6,218 nucleotides of DNA from Candidatus Woesearchaeota archaeon CG08_land_8_20_14_0_20_47_9 (GTDB taxonomy: Archaea > Nanobdellota > Nanobdellia > Woesearchaeales > CG1-02-47-18): contig PEYS01000098.1 in assembly GCA_002763335.1 (NCBI GenBank), forward strand, positions 1 to 6,218, written 5' to 3'. Each line of letters opens with the position of its first letter. Position 1 is the stretch's first letter. The notes beneath the pieces are model-generated. The model was not told where the DNA came from. It made no database searches and was given only the letters and a program-made list of their open reading frames with translations. Both the position numbers and the translations under genes were made by a program. This document shows positions 1-4,707 of the stretch, piece after piece.

Positions 1-80
1 GAGAATTTTATTAGCGGAATAGCTGAGACTTTTTGGACAACCCCCTTTACGCCCCTCGCTTCGAAACGCAGATTTTCGGA

Positions 81-130
81 CTCAAAAGTTCTCGCCCTAA
101 AGGGCGGGGCTATACCCACGAACTTTTGAG
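81..130. repeat. Nested inverted repeat, possibly an IS200/IS605-type end
   Basis: The 11-mer CTCAAAAGTTC (81-91) is matched perfectly by its reverse complement GAACTTTTGAG (120-130). Between them sits a second hairpin, CGCCC (93-97) with GGGCG (102-106), closed by the loop TAAA. As RNA or single-stranded DNA this gives an 11-bp outer stem, an asymmetric internal loop and a GC-rich inner hairpin. Inner hairpins of the GCCCTAAAGGGC kind are common near the right ends of IS200/IS605-family elements, where they also form the 3' part of the TnpB-associated guide RNA. That resemblance is from memory of the family. No transposase gene is present in the window, so a remnant end, an element lying to the left, or an unrelated hairpin all remain possible. 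Confidence 0.6.
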
Positions 131-182
131 ATATTGTAACACCTCATCTTATCTTCAGTTATAGGATAAGACTAATTGGCAT

Positions 183-239
183 AGCATGCCAAACGCCCTC
201 AACCAACCTCACCACAAGCATGAGGGCGTTGGGTATGCT
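183..239. repeat. Long imperfect hairpin
   Basis: Positions 183-201 pair with 221-239. The apical ten pairs, AACGCCCTCA with TGAGGGCGTT, are perfect. Then comes one A-G mismatch (191/231) and a further eight pairs with one G-T wobble, AGCATGCC against GGTATGCT. The loop is 19 nt (202-220). A stem of 18 pairs over 19 positions is far longer than expected by chance in such a small region. Loop bases CCTCACC (207-213) are also complementary to GGTGAGG (248-254), just 3' of the stem, so an H-type pseudoknot or an alternative fold is possible. No poly-T follows on either strand, so it does not look like a simple terminator. Confidence 0.65.
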
Positions 240-431
240 TTATGTGGGGTGAGGAGAACAGAATATCATATTGTACGTACATGGAATTTTAGACCTAGGT
301 CACTGAGCCCAGTACATGGGAGTCGCGGCTGCATATAGCCCCACCTATGCCAGCTTTCAGTCCTGAGCCTTCAGCTTTTAGCCTTGAGGGTGTTTTTGGT
401 TATTGGTTCTTGGACATTGTCAAAATTATAT

Positions 432-492
432 GGAAAAGCTTGACTACCGAGGCGAGCCGTAAAGGTGAAGCCGAGTGCATTCAAGGTTTTCC
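432..492 (+). repeat. Hairpin element upstream of the pheS promoter
   Basis: GGAAAA (432-437) pairs with TTTTCC (487-492) and CTTGA (439-443) with TCAAG (481-485), with one G-G mismatch between the two blocks. Inside, GGC (451-453) can pair with GCC (470-472). Next comes an internal loop with opposed GA (454-455) and GA (467-468), then a small hairpin GCC/GGT around the loop GTAAA. Opposed GA dinucleotides flanked by GC pairs are reminiscent of kink-turns, but the usual 3-nt bulge is not clear. The element ends 10 nt before the pheS box A, so it is unlikely to lie in the pheS mRNA. It could be the 3' end of an upstream RNA. Confidence 0.45.
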
Positions 493-502
493 AACGCAAA
501 CC

Positions 503-510
503 TTTTTAAA
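503..510 (+). promoter_or_regulatory. Archaeal box A promoter of pheS
   Basis: TTTTTAAA is a good archaeal TATA box. Its TTTAAA core is centred about 28 nt upstream of the ATG at 536, so transcription would start at or within a few bases of the start codon, giving a leaderless mRNA. The preceding GCAAACC could serve as a weak TFB recognition element. The two other TTTAAA boxes in this window lie at nearly the same distance from their ATGs, which supports the assignment. Confidence 0.7.
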
Positions 511-535
511 TCTCCTTTAGCTTCTTTTGCTGATT

Positions 536-2182
536 ATGGTTAGGCGTGCAATTGCTGGATCTAGCTCTAGGAAGGCTGATGAGGCTGATAGTGTTGGAGC
601 AGTTCTTATAGGCCTCCATCCCTTGGAGCGTAAGCTGCTGTCTGCTGTGGCTCAGGCTGGTAAAGGCAGGTTGATTAAGCACGCATTCCAGCTTGATGAG
701 CTTGCAAGGGCTGCCTCGCTTAAGGATGTTGAGGCCATGCGCGCAATGCAGTGGCTATCAAACAAGAAGGCAGTGAAGATTGATGAAGGGATAACAAGCA
801 CGGTTGTCCTTGGAGAGAACGGCAGGAGATACCTCAAAGAGGGGCTCCCTGAGAGGAGGCTTCTCATGGCTCTCAAAACAAGTGCTGTCAAGGGCGCGGA
901 GGGGGATAAGGCAGCCAGGCATGCGGGCCAATCGCTGAAGCAGACAGACTGGGAGTCAAGGGGCCTGTCAAGAGAGGAGCTCGGGGCTAGCATCGGCGTA
1001 CTCAAGAAGAAGCAAGCCATAGCAATGGAGAGGCAGGATAATGATGAGGTAATAACCCTTACTGGGCAGGGCAGGGGCCTGCTTGAAAAGCCGATGCCTG
1101 AGGAGGAGTTCCTCAGAACACTTCCGCGGAATGAGAAGTCACTAAAACAGGGGGAGAGGCAAATCCTTGAGGAGCTTAAGAGGCGCAAGGACATAATCAT
1201 AGTTGAAACAAGGAAGGCCTACTCCTTAACCCTCACAAGCCTTGGCGAGAGGCTTGCAGACCAGCTCAAGGAAGGCTTAGAGCTTGCAGAGAGGCTCACG
1301 CCAGAGATGCTGAGAACAGGCTCATGGAAGAAGAAGGGCTTCAGGGCATTTGACGTTAAAGCCAAGCTCCCAGAGATTTACGGCGGCAGGAAGCAGCACT
1401 ACAGGGCATTCCTTGATGAGGTGAAGCAGCGCTTTGCTGCAATGGGCTTTATTGAGATGACTGGCCCGATAGTTGAGTCAGAGTTCTGGGATATGGATGT
1501 CCTCTTCATGCCACAGTTCCACTCAGCAAGGGACATACACGACGCCTACTATGTTAAGGGCCCAAAATACGCAGATGACCTCCCAAAGGAGCTTGTAAAG
1601 AGGGTTGCTGCATCGCATGAGCATGGAGAGGGCACCGCTAGCAGGGGATGGAGGTACAGGTTTGACCTGAAGCGAACCGCAAGGCTATTGCTAAGAACCC
1701 AGGGCACAGCACTATCAGCAAGAACACTGGCATCAAAGGAACTTAAAATTCCAGGGAGGTACTTTGCCATAGCCAGGTGCTTCAGGTATGATGTTATAGA
1801 TGCAACTCACAACTGCGACTTCTTCCAGACAGAGGGCATAGTTGTTGAGGAGGGCCTGACAATCAAGCACCTCTTCGGCTTGCTCGAGATGTTTGCGCGG
1901 GAGTTTGCAGATGCAGATGAGATAAAGATAACCCCTGCCTATTTCCCCTTCACAGAGCCTAGCGCAACCCTCTACGCAAGGCATCCAGAGTTAGGGTGGA
2001 TTGAACTTGGCGGATCAGGCATATTCAGGCCAGAGATGACAAAGCCATTAGGAATTGAGCAGCCTGTGATTGCTTGGGGAATAGGAATAGATAGAATCGC
2101 CATGTTCAGGCTGGGGATAACAGACATAAGAACCCTCTTCTCCAATGACCTGGAATTCCTGAGAAAACAGAAGGTGATTTGA
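536..2182 (+). CDS. pheS: Phenylalanine--tRNA ligase alpha subunit, archaeal type
   Basis: Catalytic subunit of the cytoplasmic (alpha-beta)2 enzyme that attaches phenylalanine to tRNA-Phe. The 548-residue protein starts with about 250 residues of winged-helix-like segments (roughly 25-100, 104-185, 205-245), as in archaeal and eukaryotic PheS. The class II catalytic domain follows. Motif 1 region is FIEMTGPIVES...HSARD (305-333); motif 2 is RCFRYDVIDATH (414-425) followed by FFQTEG, which keeps the Gln and Glu that contact phenylalanine in known structures. YFPFTEPS (469-476) holds the aromatic residues of the Phe pocket, and motif 3 is GIGIDRIAMFRLG (515-527). The segment normally written LRTHT reads LRTQGT (386-391), so the usual substrate-binding His is Gln. 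ATG 536 is preferred over TTG 527 because it fits a leaderless start from the 503-510 box. Residues 114-139 look like a low-complexity linker. First gene of a three-gene cluster with pheT. Confidence 0.95.
   Translation: MVRRAIAGSSSRKADEADSVGAVLIGLHPLERKLLSAVAQAGKGRLIKHAFQLDELARAASLKDVEAMRAMQWLSNKKAVKIDEGITSTVVLGENGRRYLKEGLPERRLLMALKTSAVKGAEGDKAARHAGQSLKQTDWESRGLSREELGASIGVLKKKQAIAMERQDNDEVITLTGQGRGLLEKPMPEEEFLRTLPRNEKSLKQGERQILEELKRRKDIIIVETRKAYSLTLTSLGERLADQLKEGLELAERLTPEMLRTGSWKKKGFRAFDVKAKLPEIYGGRKQHYRAFLDEVKQRFAAMGFIEMTGPIVESEFWDMDVLFMPQFHSARDIHDAYYVKGPKYADDLPKELVKRVAASHEHGEGTASRGWRYRFDLKRTARLLLRTQGTALSARTLASKELKIPGRYFAIARCFRYDVIDATHNCDFFQTEGIVVEEGLTIKHLFGLLEMFAREFADADEIKITPAYFPFTEPSATLYARHPELGWIELGGSGIFRPEMTKPLGIEQPVIAWGIGIDRIAMFRLGITDIRTLFSNDLEFLRKQKVI
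2172..2178 (+). promoter_or_regulatory. Ribosome binding site of the small middle gene
   Basis: AGGTGAT matches the archaeal anti-Shine-Dalgarno sequence and ends 4 nt before the ATG at 2183. It lies within the last codons of pheS, so translation of the small gene is likely coupled to, or closely follows, that of pheS. It also fixes the ATG at 2183 as the start. Confidence 0.65.
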
Positions 2183-2464
2183 ATGAGCATTGACATAGAT
2201 GAGATTGAAAGCCTGCAGGGGAGCCTGAAGGGCAAGAAGAGTCATCCTAAGACAAGGCAAGCTGCAGAGGTGTGGATAAACAAGAGCGTGGAGCAGATAT
2301 CAGAGAGGATGAAACAGCTATCAGAGACAGGGGATAAGGAGAGGATGTCTGAGGAGATCGCCAACATAATGGTCTTCTGCATAAGCATCCACTCAATGCT
2401 GGAGGAGTTCTACGGCCACAGGCCGTTAGCAGAAAAGATAAGGGAGCGGGTGAAGGATAGCTAG
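2183..2464 (+). CDS. Small uncharacterised helical protein between pheS and pheT
   Basis: A 93-residue soluble protein that I do not recognise with confidence. The ATG follows the pheS TGA directly (TGAATG), with a good ribosome binding site, and pheT begins 12 nt after its stop, so it is almost certainly translated from the pheST message. Residues 1-24 are polar and probably flexible; 25-50 and 52-77 read as two amphipathic helices, then a short basic helix to the end. The part GDKERMSEEIANIM (50-63) with the following hydrophobic helix resembles the second half of MazG-like all-alpha NTP pyrophosphohydrolases. However, the metal-binding signature (EExxE...ExxD) is degraded: ExxN occurs at 58-61, and the first cluster is spaced as ExxxE (37-41). 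An active MazG enzyme is therefore unlikely. A structural or accessory protein, perhaps acting with PheRS, is an inference from position only. No signal peptide or membrane segment is seen. Confidence 0.8.
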   Translation: MSIDIDEIESLQGSLKGKKSHPKTRQAAEVWINKSVEQISERMKQLSETGDKERMSEEIANIMVFCISIHSMLEEFYGHRPLAEKIRERVKDS

Positions 2465-2470
2465 GGTTGA
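2465..2470 (+). promoter_or_regulatory. Weak ribosome binding site of pheT
   Basis: GGTTGA lies 6 nt before the ATG at 2477. It differs by one base from the archaeal consensus GGTGA when aligned with one extra T. It is clearly poorer than the site of the upstream small gene, so pheT may depend on ribosomes arriving from that gene. Confidence 0.4.
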
Positions 2471-2476
2471 GCAGAT

Positions 2477-4141
2477 ATGCCTACAATAACATTCTCACTT
2501 TCAGACCTGAACAGGCTTGTCAGCAGGAGGCTGAGCACAGATGAGCTTGCAGGCCTCCTGGAGTATGGCAAGGGCGAGTTCGAGGGCTATGACAAGGATA
2601 CTGACCAGGCCAGTGTGAGCTTCGACGACACAAACCTCCCCTACCTATGGTCAGTTGAGGGCATAGCCAGACTTATAAGGCATGTCCTAGGCCTCTCCAA
2701 GGGGATAGAGAAGCCTGGGTTGGAGAAGGCTGACTACAGCCTGGTAGTTGATCCCTCAGTCAGAAACATCAGGCCTTTTATTGCAGCATTTGTCGCCAGG
2801 GGCAAGAGGGTTGATGACTACCTAATAAAGCAGATCATTCAGCTTCAGGAAAAGCTCTGCGAGAACTACGGCAGAAGGCGGAGAAAGATAGCAATCGGGG
2901 TTTATTCCTTCAAAAATATAAGCTTCCCAGTACACTACAGGGCAACAGACCCTGATGAGGTATCGTTCATACCCCTCGACTTCTCAGATCCATTAACGCA
3001 GAGGCAGATACTGAACAAGCACCCCAAGGGCAGAGAGTACGCCTTCATACTTGAAGGGCTTAGGAAATATCCTATCCTGATGGATGACAAGGGGGCTGTA
3101 CTGAGCTTCCCCCCAATAATAAACTCTGCCATAACAGGCAAGATTGAGGAGGGTGAGGAGGATCTCTTCTTTGAGGTCACAGGGATTGATCTTGAGGCAG
3201 TCAACCTGGCTTGCAACATATTTGCGTACGCCCTCAGCGAGAGGGGCTTCACCCTTAGCCCAGTAGAGATACGCTACCACGACCATGGAGCATTAACACC
3301 TGATCTGGGCTGCTCAACTATTAAGATCTCAGAGGGGCATATCCAGAGGATACTTGGGCTGAGCCTCAGGGAGGCTGAGGTGAAAGAGCTACTTGAAAGG
3401 GCAGGCTATGATTTCGTAGAATGGACAGCCACAATACCCCCTTACAGGGCAGACATAATGCACCCGTGCGATGTGATCGAAGACCTGGGCATAGTGTATG
3501 GCTACAACAGGATCAGTAATAAGCCCCTCTCAAGCTACGGGCGTGGGGAACTGAACCCGAAAACAATATTCATAGACAAGCTCAGAGAGCTTGTGATAGG
3601 CCTCGGCTACCAGGAGCTTATGAGCCCTGTGCTGAGCAACAAGGGGCTGCTCTATGAGAAGATGCTTACCAGTGACCAGGGCACAGTGGAGATAGAGGAG
3701 TTTATGTCAGAGACATACTCTGTAGTCAGAAGCTGGATCATGCCCCTCCTGCTTGACGCCCTATCTAAGAACAAGCACGTAAGCTACCCCCAGCTTGTGT
3801 TTGAGCAGGGCATAACAGCTGTCAATGAGCGTGGCAGGATCAGGGAGCGCGAGAGGCTATGCTGCCTTAATGCCTCTGGCGAGGTTAATTTCACAGTTGC
3901 GCGGCAGACAGCAGAGTACATTCTAAGGAGCGTAGGTATTAGGTATGCGGTTGAGGCATGCGATGATCCATCATTCACGCCTGGAAGATGCTGCAGGCTC
4001 GTTGCTGGAAGGCCCCTCGCCATAATCGGCGAGCTAAAGCCAGATGTCCTTGAGAAGTTTGGCCTTGAGATGCCTGTCGCAGGCTTTGAGATGGATGTGG
4101 ACCAGCTGCATAACCGCCTGAAAGAGAAGAAGCAGTCATAA
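2477..4141 (+). CDS. pheT: Phenylalanine--tRNA ligase beta subunit, archaeal type
   Basis: Partner of PheS; structural, tRNA-binding and editing subunit of the cytoplasmic enzyme. At 554 residues it has the short archaeal/eukaryotic form and lacks the N-terminal tRNA-binding extension of the roughly 800-residue bacterial subunit. After an N-terminal B1-like part (1-85), the B3/B4 editing region spans about 88-265 and includes GVYSFKNISFPVHYRA (141-156). The B5 domain (about 276-346) contains IPPYRADIMHPCDVIEDL (320-337), whose acidic cluster is the usual metal-contacting segment. A catalytic-like, non-catalytic core runs from about 360 to the end, with VVRSWIMPLLLDALSKN (416-432), FEQG (442-445) and GELKPDVLEKFG (518-529) as recognisable family segments. 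The start is the ATG 12 nt after the preceding stop; GGTTGA at 2465-2470 is an imperfect ribosome binding site. It ends 13 bp before the stop of the convergent pilin-like gene. Confidence 0.95.
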   Translation: MPTITFSLSDLNRLVSRRLSTDELAGLLEYGKGEFEGYDKDTDQASVSFDDTNLPYLWSVEGIARLIRHVLGLSKGIEKPGLEKADYSLVVDPSVRNIRPFIAAFVARGKRVDDYLIKQIIQLQEKLCENYGRRRRKIAIGVYSFKNISFPVHYRATDPDEVSFIPLDFSDPLTQRQILNKHPKGREYAFILEGLRKYPILMDDKGAVLSFPPIINSAITGKIEEGEEDLFFEVTGIDLEAVNLACNIFAYALSERGFTLSPVEIRYHDHGALTPDLGCSTIKISEGHIQRILGLSLREAEVKELLERAGYDFVEWTATIPPYRADIMHPCDVIEDLGIVYGYNRISNKPLSSYGRGELNPKTIFIDKLRELVIGLGYQELMSPVLSNKGLLYEKMLTSDQGTVEIEEFMSETYSVVRSWIMPLLLDALSKNKHVSYPQLVFEQGITAVNERGRIRERERLCCLNASGEVNFTVARQTAEYILRSVGIRYAVEACDDPSFTPGRCCRLVAGRPLAIIGELKPDVLEKFGLEMPVAGFEMDVDQLHNRLKEKKQS

Positions 4142-4154
4142 TAATGACATCAAC

Positions 4155-4673
4155 TCAGTTGGCCTGCGGGAGGCGCTCAGCATTTATCGCCATCTTCTGA
4201 CATGGGAATGGGGTGCCTGCTACCTCAATCAGTGGTATGAACTTGATATCCACTATCTCCCCATAAGCATCTGCATCGTACTCAAGGGCCTCTCTTAAAA
4301 CAGATGCTGCATCAACCACCTGGCTGAAGTCCTTTGTCAGTACATTCCTGCTATCCCCTACAACAATTGCCTTAACACCCCTGATCTGCTTTAAGCCCGA
4401 GTTCTCAATCATAAAGGTTATCCTGATATCCTTCCCAGAGCTCTCATAAAAGACCTGCTCCCTGCCCTCAATCCTGTAAATATTGATCGCTACGCCGCTG
4501 CAGTCTGCATTCGGCTGCTGAATACCCTCTCCATCACCGGCGTCAGCATAGAGGCTTCCCAGGTTCATAACCATGGCCCCCAAAGCAACAGCAAAGGCTA
4601 TAAGCAGAACAGTGGCAATGAGTGGCGAAACCCCTCTCTTGCTGAAGATCAACCTTCCTTTTTTAAAGACCAT
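4155..4673 (-). CDS. Archaeal type IV pilin-like secreted protein
   Basis: A 172-residue protein with a classic archaeal class III signal: basic residues 4-13, then KRG, then VSPLIATVLLIAFAVAL (15-31). Prepilin peptidase (PibD/EppA type) would be expected to cleave after Gly14, leaving the hydrophobic helix 15-38 as membrane anchor or filament core. The remainder (40-172) is a polar domain probably outside the membrane, with beta-rich segments such as IRITFMIENSG (83-93) and VKAIVVG (100-106). It has exactly two cysteines, Cys58 and Cys158, near the two ends of this domain, which could form a disulfide. The family is the broad archaellin/type IV pilin N-terminal group. Whether it builds a pilus, is a minor pilin or is a membrane-anchored surface protein cannot be told; no pilus assembly ATPase or membrane platform gene is nearby. 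It lies 28 bp downstream of the transporter-like gene on the same strand and is the last gene of that block. Confidence 0.88.
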   Translation of the reverse strand: MVFKKGRLIFSKRGVSPLIATVLLIAFAVALGAMVMNLGSLYADAGDGEGIQQPNADCSGVAINIYRIEGREQVFYESSGKDIRITFMIENSGLKQIRGVKAIVVGDSRNVLTKDFSQVVDAASVLREALEYDADAYGEIVDIKFIPLIEVAGTPFPCQKMAINAERLPQAN

Positions 4674-4675
4674 AT

Positions 4676-4682
4676 CCTCACC
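4676..4682 (-). promoter_or_regulatory. Ribosome binding site of the pilin-like gene
   Basis: On the minus strand GGTGAGG precedes the ATG at 4673 by 2 nt; its GGTGA core is 4 nt away, close but workable. It supports the chosen start and suggests that at least some translation comes from a message with a leader, such as readthrough from the upstream transporter-like gene. Confidence 0.55.
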
Positions 4683-4699
4683 TACTTAAAGACAATACA

Positions 4700-4707
4700 A
4701 TTTAAAT
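4700..4707 (-). promoter_or_regulatory. Possible box A promoter of the pilin-like gene
   Basis: TTTAAA (4701-4706) overlaps the stop codon of the upstream gene and is centred about 30 nt before the pilin ATG. The bases just upstream on the minus strand read GAAAAGA, a plausible TFB element. It could give a separate, near-leaderless transcript, though the good ribosome binding site between box and ATG argues for a message with a leader. Confidence 0.4.

Larger units (their letters stand above)
131..500. other. Gene-free, structure-rich intergenic region
   Basis: No protein-coding gene is supported here. The longest ATG-started frame found is 50 codons (186-338) and has no ribosome binding site or recognisable product. 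The stretch does hold several secondary-structure elements, listed separately: a long hairpin at 183-239, two 10-bp palindromes at 272-281 and 292-301, a possible stem GCTGCATA (328-335) with TATGC-c-AGC (346-354), a 17-nt degenerate direct repeat (351-367 and 372-388) and a hairpin at 432-492. I looked for motifs of RNase P RNA, SRP RNA, tRNA, and C/D or H/ACA guide RNAs and did not find a match I would defend. An uncharacterised non-coding RNA is possible but unproven. Confidence 0.5.

Noticed and set aside
183..239. Hairpin as an intrinsic terminator or a CRISPR repeat
   Set aside because: No T-tract follows it, archaea do not rely on such hairpins for termination, and there is a single copy without spacers.
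186..338. ATG-started frame of 50 codons in the intergenic region
   Set aside because: No ribosome binding site or promoter spacing, no recognisable sequence, and it runs straight through the long hairpin; a frame this long is expected by chance.
316..366. 16-codon frame overlapping the direct repeat
   Set aside because: Too short, no start signals, composition explained by the repeat and small stems.
131..500. RNase P RNA or SRP RNA gene
   Set aside because: The conserved core motifs of either RNA (for example the GGAAG/ACAGAA core context of RNase P, or the SRP S-domain loop) are not present in a consistent arrangement; one isolated ACAGAA at 258-263 is not enough.
527..535. TTG at 527 as the pheS start
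   Set aside because: It would begin upstream of the start site expected from the box at 503-510. ATG 536 fits the same spacing as the other leaderless gene, and the extra three residues add nothing conserved.
652..1200. Long minus-strand open frame opposite pheS
   Set aside because: It is the serine/leucine-rich mirror of the PheS coding frame, with no start signals. Other antisense frames over pheS, pheT and the transporter-like gene were dropped for the same reason.
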